A stretch of 64,000 nt of DNA from JAVBQG01 sp031549185 (GCA_031549185.1 JAVBQG010000014.1:23369-87368); one strand, 5' to 3'. Shown: positions 8,779 through 18,596, numbered from the stretch's first letter. Made by a program: numbers and translations. The notes: generated from the letters alone by a model not told the origin.

Positions 8779-10110
8779 GTGAAAGATTTGGACGTTCTGG
8801 AAAAGGTAAAGGCCGCCGGAGTCATCGGCGCGGGCGGAGCCGGTTTTCCCACACACGTCAAATTGAGCGCCAACCCCGAATATCTGATCGTCAACGGAGC
8901 GGAATGCGAGCCCTTGCTGCGGGTGGATCAGCAGCTGGGCGTGCAATACGCCGCGGAGCTGCTGGCGACGCTTGAGACGCTTCGCCGAGCGATGGGCGCG
9001 AAGACGGCGATCTACGGCCTCAAAGAAAAATACCACGACACCATCGACGCGCTGAACGCCTCTCTCCCCTCCTATCCGAACATCACAGTCACGACGCTAC
9101 GCAACACGTACCCTGCCGGAGACGAGCAGGTGCTCGTCTACGAGACGATCGGACGCGTCGTCCCGGAGGGGGGCATTCCCATCGCCGTGGGCGCGGTCGT
9201 GCTGAACGTCGAGACACTCTACAACATCGCGCGCGCACTGGAGGACACCCCGGTGACACGCAAATTCCTCACGGTCGGCGGGGCAGTCGCCTCACCCGCA
9301 ACCGCGCGCTTCCCCGTCGGCATCACCGTGCGGGAGGCGATCGATTTCTGCGGCGGCCCCACAATCGAAGATTTCGTCGTGATCGACGGCGGTCCGATGA
9401 TGGGCAAGACGACGCGGGCGGAATCGCCGATCACGAAAACCACGAAGGGCCTTCTCGTCCTGCCGGCGAATCATCCGTGGGTTCTGGCGAAGGACAAGGA
9501 CATCGAGCGCATGATGCGAGTGGCCAAGATCTCCTGCTGCCACTGCATGCTCTGCACGGAGGTCTGCCCCCGCTACCTGCTGGGGCATCAGCTGCACCCG
9601 GACAAGATGATGCGCCTCGCGTCGTACAACACGACGGCCGAGCAGGATGCCGCCGCCACGGAGGCCTTTCTCTGCTGCGAGTGCGGCCTCTGCGAGCTGG
9701 GGTGCATCATGGACTTGCAGCCGTGGAAGCTGCACCAAGAGCTGAAAAATCGCTTCGCGGCGCTCGGCGTCAAGAACCCCCACAAAAAAGCGCCGGACCG
9801 TCCGCTGCGATTCCGTGACTTCAAGCTCTACCCGGTGCCCAAGCTGACTCGCCGTATCGCCATGACCCAATACGACGTACCGGCACCGATGAAGGGCGAT
9901 TACGACCGCAAGGTCGAGCGCGTGGCGCTGCCGCTCAAGCAGTCGCTCGGCGCGCCCGCCCGTCCGGTCGTGGAAGTCGGCGCGACGGTAAATCACGGGG
10001 ATCTCGTCGCGGATATCCCGGAGAACGCTCTCGGGAGCCGTCTGCACGCACCGATCTCCGGCCGCGTGGCGTCGGTCGGCGACGGAAAAATTATCATAGA
10101 AGCGGTATAG
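8779..10110 (+). CDS. PduS/RnfC-like flavin and Fe-S electron-transfer protein
   Basis: An RnfC-family oxidoreductase most like PduS, the flavin/4Fe-4S protein that passes electrons to cobalamin in propanediol microcompartments. It begins with GAGGAGFPTHVKL near residue 17 (nucleotide-binding loop). A central SLBB-like region follows, then two 4Fe-4S motifs: C254-x-C256-x2-C259-x3-C263 and C300-x-C302-x2-C305-x3-C309. The C-terminal domain ends in a barrel-sandwich fold (HGDLVADIP, LHAPISGRV). At 443 aa the length matches PduS. Start GTG 8779 overlaps its own purine-rich site; TTG 8788 is better spaced and is an alternative. The PduT-like shell gene follows after 12 bases. Without the rest of an Rnf complex, the PduS reading is preferred. 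Confidence 0.87.
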   Translation: MKDLDVLEKVKAAGVIGAGGAGFPTHVKLSANPEYLIVNGAECEPLLRVDQQLGVQYAAELLATLETLRRAMGAKTAIYGLKEKYHDTIDALNASLPSYPNITVTTLRNTYPAGDEQVLVYETIGRVVPEGGIPIAVGAVVLNVETLYNIARALEDTPVTRKFLTVGGAVASPATARFPVGITVREAIDFCGGPTIEDFVVIDGGPMMGKTTRAESPITKTTKGLLVLPANHPWVLAKDKDIERMMRVAKISCCHCMLCTEVCPRYLLGHQLHPDKMMRLASYNTTAEQDAAATEAFLCCECGLCELGCIMDLQPWKLHQELKNRFAALGVKNPHKKAPDRPLRFRDFKLYPVPKLTRRIAMTQYDVPAPMKGDYDRKVERVALPLKQSLGAPARPVVEVGATVNHGDLVADIPENALGSRLHAPISGRVASVGDGKIIIEAV

Positions 10111-10122
10111 GGGGCGAATACA

Positions 10123-10674
10123 TTGAGCAGCAGAGCTATCGGGCTCGTAGAGTACAAATCCATACCACTGGGCATCGAGTCGGCAAACGCGATGTTGCGC
10201 GAGGCCGACGTGGAGCTGGTCTTTTCGAGCCCCGTCTGCCCCGGCAAATACGTCACGATCATCGAGGGCACGGTCGACTCGGTCAAGCGCGCGCTTCAAA
10301 AGGCGGAACGCACCGGGCGCGAGTTCATGCTCGACTCCCAGCTCATCCTGAACCCGAACGAGCAGGTCTGCCCCGCGATCACGGGAACCACCTTCGTAGA
10401 CGAGGTGGAGAACGTCGGCGGTGTCGAGACGATGGGCGCCATCGCCTCCGTTCGCGCCGGGGACATCGCCGCGAAGTCCTCCAACGTACGCCTGATGGAG
10501 ATTCGCATTGCGCGCGGACTGGGCGGCAAGAGCTACGTCCTCTTCTGTGGAGAGCTGGAGAGCGTCAAGAACGCGGTCGCCGTCTGTATGCGCGAGATCG
10601 GCGAGGAGGGCGGCATCACCAGCTCCACCGTCGTCTCCGCGCCGCACCCAAAATTGATCCCATTTTTATTCTAG
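10123..10674 (+). CDS. Tandem-domain microcompartment shell protein, PduT-like
   Basis: 183 aa made of two BMC domains (about 4-85 and 96-180; RAIGLVEYKS.. and MGAIASVRAG..), the trimer-forming BMC-T class. In Salmonella PduT a single Cys in the first domain binds a 4Fe-4S cluster at the trimer axis. Here Cys39 in the PVCPGKY loop sits at the matching place, and a second Cys (EQVCPAI) starts the inter-domain region. Start is TTG 10123 behind AGGGGG. Immediately downstream of the PduS homologue, as expected for a shell-to-redox-protein pair. No BMC-H hexamer or BMC-P vertex protein is visible in this window. Confidence 0.9.
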   Translation: MSSRAIGLVEYKSIPLGIESANAMLREADVELVFSSPVCPGKYVTIIEGTVDSVKRALQKAERTGREFMLDSQLILNPNEQVCPAITGTTFVDEVENVGGVETMGAIASVRAGDIAAKSSNVRLMEIRIARGLGGKSYVLFCGELESVKNAVAVCMREIGEEGGITSSTVVSAPHPKLIPFLF

Positions 10675-10685
10675 GAACGAAACGT

Positions 10686-11213
10686 ATGGGACAACCGAGT
10701 GCCCTCTTCCTCAAGGTCCCGATGTCGAAAGCGGCCTTCGGCCGGTGGCTGGCCGCGCCGATCAAGCACATCGAGGACTACGGCGACTGGCGCGAGATGA
10801 ACCCGGAAATGGCGGCGCACTTCGACGAGTGGGCCGACTCCTTCTACAGGTTCAGGCACAAAACGGTCGGCGATCTGATGGACGCCGCTGCGGAGCGCTC
10901 GGAGTTCTTCTGCTGCGAGTATGACGACGAAGAGAAAGCCGCCTTCGTCGCGGACATCGCGCAGGACGCAAATCCGACCGAGATCGCAATCGCGCTGGCG
11001 GCGCTGCGCAGTGCGGAGGCATTTGTCGACGCGGACGCGGCGGGCTATATCTACGTCTACCCCGCCTCCTCGGGAGGAGACCCCGAGGCCTTGATGCAAA
11101 TCGGACAGGGGACGTCGAAGTTCCTCCCCATCGGGGACACCTCCCCGGACGTGCTCTATTTCGTCAGCGAGGCCGAGGAATTTATCGAAGCCCTCTTGGA
11201 AGACGAGGACTGA
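10686..11213 (+). CDS. Hypothetical acidic protein in the PduS/PduT-like operon
   Basis: 175 aa, acidic, with no signal peptide or membrane segment. Visible features are an aromatic/charged N-terminal half (HIEDYGDWREMNPEM, FDEWADSFYRF), a CC pair in EFFCCEYDDEE, and a very acidic C-terminus (EALLEDED). I recognise no family. It begins 12 bases after the shell gene and its stop overlaps the EamA start (TGATG), so it belongs to the same transcription unit. A role tied to the PduS/PduT pair is possible but rests only on position. Confidence 0.75.
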   Translation: MGQPSALFLKVPMSKAAFGRWLAAPIKHIEDYGDWREMNPEMAAHFDEWADSFYRFRHKTVGDLMDAAAERSEFFCCEYDDEEKAAFVADIAQDANPTEIAIALAALRSAEAFVDADAAGYIYVYPASSGGDPEALMQIGQGTSKFLPIGDTSPDVLYFVSEAEEFIEALLEDED

Positions 11214-11644
11214 TGTTCGGTTTCGGGTGGCTTGGCTGGGCGTTTCTCTCGGCTTTTTTCGCAGGCCTCACTGCGATCCTTGCCAAGATCGGCGTTTCAA
11301 ATGTAAATTCGAACCTCGCGACTGCGATCCGTACGACGGTGATCCTGGTCTTTTCGTGGGCAATCGTTCTCTTCACCGGACAGACATCCGCGATGAAAAA
11401 CCTCGCCTCACGCACGCTCTTCTTTCTCGTACTCTCCGGAATCGCGACAGGCCTGTCGTGGCTCTGCTACTTTCGAGCCCTGCAACTTGGCCCGGCCTCC
11501 AAAGTCGCTCCGATCGACAAACTCTCGGTGGTATTTGTCATGATCCTTTCAGTCCTGATACTCGGGGAAAAACTTTCTCCGGCCACAGTCCTCGGCGGCG
11601 TTTTGATCGTCGCGGGCTCGTTGATACTCGCGCTTTTCACCTGA
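11213..11644 (+). CDS. Half-size EamA/DMT-family membrane transporter
   Basis: 143 aa with about five membrane helices and the EamA signature features: SAFFAGLTAILAKIGV at the N-terminus, a LSWLCYFRALQLGPASKVAPIDKLS central motif region (read as separate pieces), and a C-terminal LGEKLSP followed by a final helix. Canonical members have two such repeats (~290 aa); this is one repeat and would act as a dimer. ATG overlaps the preceding stop. Substrate unknown. The last gene of the four-gene PduS/PduT-like unit. Confidence 0.85.
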   Translation: MFGFGWLGWAFLSAFFAGLTAILAKIGVSNVNSNLATAIRTTVILVFSWAIVLFTGQTSAMKNLASRTLFFLVLSGIATGLSWLCYFRALQLGPASKVAPIDKLSVVFVMILSVLILGEKLSPATVLGGVLIVAGSLILALFT

Positions 11645-11661
11645 TCCCCCTCGCAGACATT

Positions 11662-11701
11662 AAAAAAAAGAGGAGATCCCGATTTTCGAGATCCCCCCTC
11701 G
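11662..11701 (-). terminator. Rho-independent terminator downstream of secF
   Basis: On the minus strand an imperfect GAGG..GATCTCG / CGGGATCTCCTC stem with an AAAT-type loop is followed by a run of eight to nine T. It lies about 38 bases past the secF stop and also faces the end of the convergent EamA gene. Confidence 0.75.
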
Positions 11702-11738
11702 CTGTCTTCGGTAATTTCTCCCGACAACGCGCCCGTTG

Positions 11739-12620
11739 CTATTTGGCCGGTTTGCGCAGGTACCACTCGACCAGCACGGCGCTCGCAACATAGATAGAGC
11801 TGTATGTGCCGACAATGATGCCGACGAGGAACGCGAAGGCGAGATTCGATATGACCTCTCCGCCGAGGAAGAACATCGCGAGGACAGGCAAGAGTGTGGT
11901 CAAGGACGTGTTGATCGTACGGGATAACGTCTGGTTGAGGGAGTTGTTGACCAGCTCGACGATACCCCTCGTCCGAAGCTGTCCCCAGTTCTCGCGAATG
12001 CGGTCGAGCACGACGATCGAGTCGTTCAGCGAATAGCCGATTACCGTCAGGATCGCCGCAATAAATGACGTCGAGATCTCGCGTCCCGTAAGGCTGTAGA
12101 CGCCGAGCATGACGATCGTGTCGTGCACGAGCGAGAGGACCGCGGAGGCGCTGAAGCGGAAGCTGAAGCGGAACGCCATGTACAACAGGATACCCAGGAT
12201 GGCGAGGGATACCGCGATGAGCGCCTGTTTGCGCAACTCCTTCCCCACAACCGGGCCGACTGTATCGATTTTCTGGATCGTGACCTTGCCGTACCCCTTC
12301 TCGAGAGCCGTCATGATGCTCTTGCGCGCTACGTCGCCAGCGTCCTGATAACGGATCAGAATGTTCCTGTCGTCGTACGCCTGAATCGTCGCCTGCCCCT
12401 GCCCGATGGAGGAGAGCGTCTCTCGCACGGAGCCGACGTCCACCGCTTTCTCGAATTCCACCTGCATGGCAACGCCGCCCGCAAAATCGACACTGAAGTT
12501 CACGCCCTTCGTAGCGAGAAGAAGGAGGCTGCCGAGAATCAGCACCAAGCTCACCGCAATCGAGACCTTGCGGTATTTCATAAATGGTAAATTCAGTTTT
12601 GAAGCATCAAAGGTAGCCAT
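11739..12620 (-). CDS. secF: Protein translocase subunit SecF
   Basis: Inner-membrane partner of SecD that uses the proton or sodium gradient to aid Sec-dependent export. 293 aa with six predicted membrane helices. The first large periplasmic loop carries VDFAGGVAMQVEF, and the conserved RND-type core has SLTGREIST, ILTVIGYSLNDSIVVLDRIREN and the TINTSLTTLL segment. Start ATG 12620 follows GGAGGAGATG. secD ends 19 bases upstream, and yajC precedes secD, giving the standard yajC-secD-secF order. Confidence 0.97.
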   Translation of the reverse strand: MATFDASKLNLPFMKYRKVSIAVSLVLILGSLLLLATKGVNFSVDFAGGVAMQVEFEKAVDVGSVRETLSSIGQGQATIQAYDDRNILIRYQDAGDVARKSIMTALEKGYGKVTIQKIDTVGPVVGKELRKQALIAVSLAILGILLYMAFRFSFRFSASAVLSLVHDTIVMLGVYSLTGREISTSFIAAILTVIGYSLNDSIVVLDRIRENWGQLRTRGIVELVNNSLNQTLSRTINTSLTTLLPVLAMFFLGGEVISNLAFAFLVGIIVGTYSSIYVASAVLVEWYLRKPAK

Positions 12621-12639
12621 CGAACCACATCTCCTCCGC

Positions 12640-14022
12640 CTAAAGGGCCATGTTCTTGCGCTTGCGCAGCATAATCTGGAGAATCGCGCGCGTCACGACA
12701 ATGTTGCCGAACATCGCGGTCAACACGCCCAGGCTGAGCGTTACGGCAAAACCGCGAATGGGGCCCGAACCAAAATAGAAGAGCACCGCGGCAGCGATCA
12801 ACGTGGTTATATTGGAATCCAAAATAACAATCAACGCCTTGCGGAAACCGGCGTCCAGGGCCGCCAGGATCGATTTGCCGGAGCGATACTCCTCCCGCAT
12901 GCGTTCGTATATCAAGATGTTTCCGTCTACCGCCATACCGATCGTCAGAATGATGCCGCCGATACCGGGCAGAGTCAGCGTCGTGCGCATCAAAATCATG
13001 AGCGCCATCAGAATCAGCATTGCAGTACCCATCGCCATGTCTGCGGCAATACCCAACATGCCGTAGTAGATCAGCATAAAGACCGCCACCAGGAGGCCGC
13101 CGAGAAGCCCGGAGCGCACCCCGGAGCGTACGGAGTCCTCGCCGAGAGTGGGGCCGACGGAACGGTTTTCCAACACTTCGACCGAAACGGGAAGAGCGCC
13201 GGAGCGCAGCATGACAGCGAGGCGGTTCGCTTCCTCCTCCGTGAAGTTGCCGGTGATCTGCGCCTGTCCGCCGCTGATCTTCGTACGCACTACGGGCGCG
13301 GAGATTACGCCGTTGTCGAGAACGATCGCGATCTGCTTGTCAAGATTGGCAGCAGTCGCATTTTCGAAGGCAACGGCCCCGTTCTTGTTGAATTCGAGCG
13401 AGACGGCTGGTTTGTTGAACTCGTCGTACGTGATGCTTGCCTTGACGAGATCCTTGCCTGTGACATAAATCTCGCCCAGGACGTACAGGCGGCCCTCGTC
13501 ATCTTTGGCTACGAAAAGTTTCGGATCTTTCTTCGCCTGTTCTTCAATCTCGGCGATACGTTTCAGGGTGCCTTCGTTGAGTGTCTCCCAGTTCTTCTTC
13601 GCCTCTTCATAAGCCGCATCACTCGCGTAATTGCTGCGGTTGACTGCGGGCGGCGCCTCCGGCGCCACGCCCTCCACCTTGCGGAACTCAAGCACCGCGG
13701 TACGCCCGATCAACTCCAATGCCGCCTCCGGGTCGTCTATTCCGGGGAGGTCGACCGCCACGCGGTCCTTTCCCTCGCGCTGAATCTGCGGCTCGGCGAT
13801 GCCGTATTGGTCGATGCGGTTGCGAAGAACCGCCAACAGCGTCTCCATGCTTTTATCGGTAAGGGGATTTGTCGCGGTGCCCTTGGCCTGCAGAACAATA
13901 TGCGCACCGCCCTTGAGATCGAGTCCAAGTTTCACTTTGTCGCCAATGGGGAAGACGGTCGCAGCCGCCGCCACAATGACCAAAAGTATCAGGCCCAATC
14001 TCCACTTGTCTTTTTTCAACAT
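12640..14022 (-). CDS. secD: Protein translocase subunit SecD
   Basis: 460 aa. An N-terminal membrane helix is followed by GLDLKGGAHIVLQ (the P1 domain start), a long periplasmic region with RIDQYGIAEPQIQREG, and a C-terminal RND-like block of five further helices with GIGGIILTIGMAVDGNILIYERMREE read as two adjacent motifs. Works with SecF and YajC in post-translocational export. Start ATG 14022 is preceded by GGAGG. Length is near that of short SecD proteins (E. coli's is longer). Confidence 0.97.
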   Translation of the reverse strand: MLKKDKWRLGLILLVIVAAAATVFPIGDKVKLGLDLKGGAHIVLQAKGTATNPLTDKSMETLLAVLRNRIDQYGIAEPQIQREGKDRVAVDLPGIDDPEAALELIGRTAVLEFRKVEGVAPEAPPAVNRSNYASDAAYEEAKKNWETLNEGTLKRIAEIEEQAKKDPKLFVAKDDEGRLYVLGEIYVTGKDLVKASITYDEFNKPAVSLEFNKNGAVAFENATAANLDKQIAIVLDNGVISAPVVRTKISGGQAQITGNFTEEEANRLAVMLRSGALPVSVEVLENRSVGPTLGEDSVRSGVRSGLLGGLLVAVFMLIYYGMLGIAADMAMGTAMLILMALMILMRTTLTLPGIGGIILTIGMAVDGNILIYERMREEYRSGKSILAALDAGFRKALIVILDSNITTLIAAAVLFYFGSGPIRGFAVTLSLGVLTAMFGNIVVTRAILQIMLRKRKNMAL

Positions 14023-14061
14023 TCCACACGCCTCCCGGATCTTCCGCTCGTTTGAAAAACG

Positions 14062-14568
14062 TTAATCTTCTTTTCTGGTTGTTTCGGTATCCTCCGGGGA
14101 AGCGACGGTCCCTTCCTCCGGCGAAACGGCGTCGGCGGACTGATCCATCAGCGCATTCGTCTCCTCACTGGTGACGCCTTCCTCTTCTGACGCGGTTGAA
14201 ATCTCGCCCTGCTTTTCTTCGGCTGACGACGCGTCTCTCTTCGGCCTGTCCTTTTTCTTGGGGCGAGGCGCTCTCGCGGCACCCTCCGTCGAAGAGTCGC
14301 GGCGAACGGAGATGGAGCTCTTGAGAATGCGTGCCTTTACACCGTCCGCGAGCTCGATGACATAGGAGTCCTCCAGAATGTCGGTCACCTTACCGAAGAA
14401 ACCGCCAGCCGTGATGACGGTGTCGCCTCTGCCGATCGACGACAGCATCTTCTCATGTTGTTGCTGCTTCTTTTTCTGGGGACGGAGAATCAGGAAGTAA
14501 AAAATTCCAATGAATAAGACGATCGGGAAAAAAAGCCCCGCCAATCCACCCTGCTGCTGTCCTCCCAA
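14062..14568 (-). CDS. yajC: YajC, preprotein translocase accessory subunit, with long acidic tail
   Basis: 168 aa, longer than the usual ~90-110. The N-terminal 100 residues are canonical: one membrane helix (LFFPIVLFIGIFYFLIL), RPQKKKQQ, then IGRGDTVITAGGFFGKVTDI. The extra C-terminal ~70 residues alternate basic PRPKKKDRPKRD with a strongly acidic Ser/Glu/Thr-rich tail. Start TTG 14568 is preceded by GGGAGGGG with normal spacing. First gene of the yajC-secD-secF unit. Confidence 0.93.
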   Translation of the reverse strand: MGGQQQGGLAGLFFPIVLFIGIFYFLILRPQKKKQQQHEKMLSSIGRGDTVITAGGFFGKVTDILEDSYVIELADGVKARILKSSISVRRDSSTEGAARAPRPKKKDRPKRDASSAEEKQGEISTASEEEGVTSEETNALMDQSADAVSPEEGTVASPEDTETTRKED

Positions 14569-14727
14569 AGAGAACCCCTCCCGCGGGCACGAGCCCGAAT
14601 TTTATTTTTTGTCGACAGTACAACTGCAAACGACGGATATTTTATCACGACTTGCGCAATCGGTCATTCCCCGCAATGAAATATCCCCGCAATTTTCGGA
14701 AAATCACTCGCCTGCCGGCCCTGCCGC

Positions 14728-15363
14728 TCAGGCGATACGCTCCTCACGTTGCTTCAGGAAGAAAAGAAGCTTTTCCAGCTCCGCCAGAATGTCCACGCGA
14801 AACACGAGGATATTCTCCGGCAAAACCAGCGATCCCTGTGTGAACGCCAAAACACCGCGCAGAGTTCCGGACGAGATGGCAAGATCGACGCAACTCTGCG
14901 CGGCTCTTGCCGGCACCGCCAGAATGAGCACCTCGATGTTGCGCTCTCTCATAATCTCCGGCATGTCGCTTACGTTCCAACAACGTACTCCCGCGATCTC
15001 CCTGCCGATCTTCGTATCGTCGACGTCGAAAAGTGCCTCGAAGCGCATCTTCGAATTCCGAAAAGCCGTGTTGCTGAGAAGAGCGGCCCCCAGGTTGCCC
15101 ACGCCAGCCAGCGCGATATTCCAAACTCTTGGAGACGAAAGGATCTCCATGATGTGATCGCTGAGTTTGCTCACATGATAGCCGACGCCGCGCTTTCCGA
15201 TCTCGCCAAAGTAGGAGAGATCCTTGCGAACCTGACTGGCCTTGAAACCGAGCAGCTCGCCCATCTGATGGGACGATACCACGCGATGCCCCTCTTCTCG
15301 AAGTGTTTCGAGCAGTCGGTGATATTGCACCAACCTCTCAATTGTCGGTTCTGCAACCTTCAT
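14728..15363 (-). CDS. rex: Redox-sensing transcriptional repressor Rex
   Basis: 211 aa. The N-terminal winged helix includes VSSHQMGELLGFKASQVRKDLSYFGEIGKRGVGY (read as consecutive motifs). The C-terminal Rossmann domain has ALAGVGNLGAALL and FDVDDTKIG. Rex represses fermentation and reductase genes and is released when NADH/NAD+ rises. Alone between ridA and yajC, with no clear operon partner. Two alcohol dehydrogenases and the PduS-like operon in the window are plausible targets, but no clear Rex palindrome was found upstream of them. Confidence 0.95.
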   Translation of the reverse strand: MKVAEPTIERLVQYHRLLETLREEGHRVVSSHQMGELLGFKASQVRKDLSYFGEIGKRGVGYHVSKLSDHIMEILSSPRVWNIALAGVGNLGAALLSNTAFRNSKMRFEALFDVDDTKIGREIAGVRCWNVSDMPEIMRERNIEVLILAVPARAAQSCVDLAISSGTLRGVLAFTQGSLVLPENILVFRVDILAELEKLLFFLKQREERIA

Positions 15364-15389
15364 GCACTTCGACTCCTTCCCAAAGACGT

Positions 15390-15423
15390 ACCGGAGCCCC
15401 CGTCCAGGGGAAGGGGCTCCGGT
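15390..15423 (-). terminator. Strong GC hairpin between ridA and rex
   Basis: An 11-bp perfect stem ACCGGAGCCCC / GGGGCTCCGGT with a 12-base loop, 13 bases past the ridA stop. The T-tract on the minus side is short (TCTTT), so it is a probable terminator of the dnaG-rpoD-S4-eno-ridA direction rather than a textbook one. Confidence 0.65.
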
Positions 15424-15435
15424 TGAAAATTCTGC

Positions 15436-15813
15436 TTATTTGTGTGCGATGACCTCAATCTCGACGAGACCGCCAAGGGGCAACGCCGATACGGCCACGC
15501 AGGAACGCGCCGGAGGATCGCTGTCGAAGACCTTCGCGTACACCTCGTTGACCGACTTGAAGGCGGCCATGTCCGTCAGAAACACCAAGGTCTTCACCAC
15601 ATTCGCAGGCGTAAGTCCCTGCGATTCGAGGAGCGCCCTCACGTTCTTCAGCGCCTGTTCCGCCTGCGCCGTCACATCCTCCCCCGCCAGCTTACCGGTC
15701 GCTGGCACCAGGCCGAGCTGGCCCGAGCAATAGAGAAACTCCCCCGCCCATACGGCCTGGCTGTAGGGACCGACGGCGGCCGGCGCATTCTGCGTCGAAA
15801 CGATCTTTTTCAT
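15436..15813 (-). CDS. ridA: RidA family reactive intermediate deaminase
   Basis: 125 aa, the usual size for RidA/YjgF. It hydrolyses reactive enamines and imines released by PLP enzymes such as threonine dehydratase. Motifs present are GPYSQAVWAGEFLYCSGQLG near the N-terminus, TPANVVKTLVFLTDM in the middle, and PPARSCVAVSALPLGGLVEIE with the conserved Arg at the C-terminus. Start ATG 15813 follows GGAGGTTGGCATC. Nineteen bases after enolase, on the same strand. Confidence 0.95.
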   Translation of the reverse strand: MKKIVSTQNAPAAVGPYSQAVWAGEFLYCSGQLGLVPATGKLAGEDVTAQAEQALKNVRALLESQGLTPANVVKTLVFLTDMAAFKSVNEVYAKVFDSDPPARSCVAVSALPLGGLVEIEVIAHK

Positions 15814-15832
15814 CTGAGATGCCAACCTCCCT

Positions 15833-17113
15833 TTATTTCGCGGTGCGAATGCAGGACATGCCCGCATAGACCGCGTTGTCTCCGAGGATTTCCTCGATCC
15901 GGAGCAGTTCGTTGTACTTGGCCACTCTGTCGATGCGCGCGAGCGCTCCCGTCTTGATCTGGCCGGTCGCCGTCGCGACACAGAGGTTGGCGATGAAGGA
16001 ATCCTCCGTCTCGCCGGAACGATGCGATACGATGGCGCTGTAGCCCGCTTTTCTCGCCATGGCGATGACTTGGAGAGTTTCGGTCAGCGTTCCGATCTGG
16101 TTCAGTTTCACAAGTATAGCATTTGCGATGCCATCTTTGATGCCCCGTTCGAAACGAATTGGATTTGTAACGAAAAGATCGTCGCCGACGAGCTGGACTT
16201 TGTCCCCCATCTTCTTCGTGAGCATCGCCCAGCCGTCCCAATCCTCCTCGGACATGCCGTCCTCGATGCTGACGATCGGGTACTTTCTGCAGAGCTCCTC
16301 GTAATACCCGCAGAGCTCGTCCGCCTTCATCTTGCGCCCTTCGCCCGCGAGGTCGTAGACACCGTCCTTGTAGAACTCGGTCGCGGCCACGTCGAGCGCG
16401 AGGCTGATCTGCGTGCCCGGCTCGTAGCCGGCCTCGCTGATCGCCTCCACCAGATACGCGAGCGCTTCGGAATTGGCCTTGAAATTCGGCGCAAAACCGC
16501 CCTCGTCGCCCACGCCGGTGGAGTGTCCGGCCTTCTTCAGGATCCCTTTCAGGGCATGATACGTCTCCGCGCCCATCTGCAGCGCCTCAGAGAAGGAGTT
16601 CGCGCCATGCGGCACGATCATGAACTCCTGAATGTCGAGGTTGTTGTCCGCGTGCGCGCCACCGTTGACCACGTTCATCAGCGGCGTCGGCAGCAGATAG
16701 GGGCCGAGTCCTCCTATATACGCCCAGAGAGAAAGCCCCTGCGCCTTGGCAGCGGCGCGGGCGACGGCGAGCGAGACACCGAGGATCGCGTTGGCGCCGA
16801 GCTTGCCCTTGTTATCCGTGCCGTCCAGCTCGATCATGAGTTTGTCGATATCGGCCTGATACGAGGGGTCGTAGCCGATCAGGGCCGGCTCGATGGCCGT
16901 GTTGACGTTCTCGACCGCCTTCAATACGCCCTTGCCGCCGTAGCGCGAGCCTCCGTCGCGCAGCTCGACGGCCTCGAAGGTGCCGGTCGAAGCGCCGCTC
17001 GGCACGCTTGCATGCTCCACAATGCCGTTCTCCAGCCAAACTTCGACTTCTACGGTCGGGTTGCCCCTCGAATCGAGAATCTCGCGCCCATGTACTCCAA
17101 CGATCTCACTCAT
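15833..17113 (-). CDS. eno: Enolase
   Basis: 426 aa, standard length. Interconverts 2-phosphoglycerate and phosphoenolpyruvate in the cytoplasm. Signature pieces are REILDSRGNPTVEVEV, VPSGASTGTFEAVELRDG, the metal ligands in SLALDVAATEF, SIEDGMSEEDWDGW and VGDDLFVTN, and the substrate-loop VSHRSGETEDSFIA. Start ATG 17113 (MSEIVGVHG) has AAAGGAG upstream. Lies in the dnaG-rpoD-S4 direction with a 16-base gap from the S4 gene. Confidence 0.98.
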   Translation of the reverse strand: MSEIVGVHGREILDSRGNPTVEVEVWLENGIVEHASVPSGASTGTFEAVELRDGGSRYGGKGVLKAVENVNTAIEPALIGYDPSYQADIDKLMIELDGTDNKGKLGANAILGVSLAVARAAAKAQGLSLWAYIGGLGPYLLPTPLMNVVNGGAHADNNLDIQEFMIVPHGANSFSEALQMGAETYHALKGILKKAGHSTGVGDEGGFAPNFKANSEALAYLVEAISEAGYEPGTQISLALDVAATEFYKDGVYDLAGEGRKMKADELCGYYEELCRKYPIVSIEDGMSEEDWDGWAMLTKKMGDKVQLVGDDLFVTNPIRFERGIKDGIANAILVKLNQIGTLTETLQVIAMARKAGYSAIVSHRSGETEDSFIANLCVATATGQIKTGALARIDRVAKYNELLRIEEILGDNAVYAGMSCIRTAK

Positions 17114-17129
17114 ACCGGTAACGCTCCTT

Positions 17130-17402
17130 TCACCAGGGCCGTTCGTCCTCCGACAAACGCCTCTCTTCGACAACCGACGTGGCCGCTTCGCCGCGCTTGA
17201 GCGCGCGCTCGTCGACCACGAGAACTTCCACCACCAAAACCCTCCGCGGAAACGCGATTTCGATCCTGTCTCCGACTCGCACCTCCGCCGAGGATTTCAC
17301 TGTACGCCCTCCCGCCCGCACCGCGCCGATCTCGATCATCTCCTGCGCGATGGTGCGCCGCTTGACCAGCCGGGAGAGCTTCAAAAATTTATCGATCCGC
17401 AT
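17130..17402 (-). CDS. S4-domain RNA-binding protein (RqcP/Hsp15-like)
   Basis: 90 aa. The S4 domain occupies residues 1-60: MRIDKFLKLSRLVKRRTIAQEMIEIGAVRAGGRTVK in consecutive motifs, then VRVGDRIEI. This matches the small ribosome-associated S4 proteins (RqcP/YlmH-like Hsp15) that act on stalled large subunits. A charged tail of ~25 residues follows. Located between rpoD (9 bases) and eno. Confidence 0.85.
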   Translation of the reverse strand: MRIDKFLKLSRLVKRRTIAQEMIEIGAVRAGGRTVKSSAEVRVGDRIEIAFPRRVLVVEVLVVDERALKRGEAATSVVEERRLSEDERPW

Positions 17403-17411
17403 AATGTGGGA

Positions 17412-18596
<1,185 letters not shown>

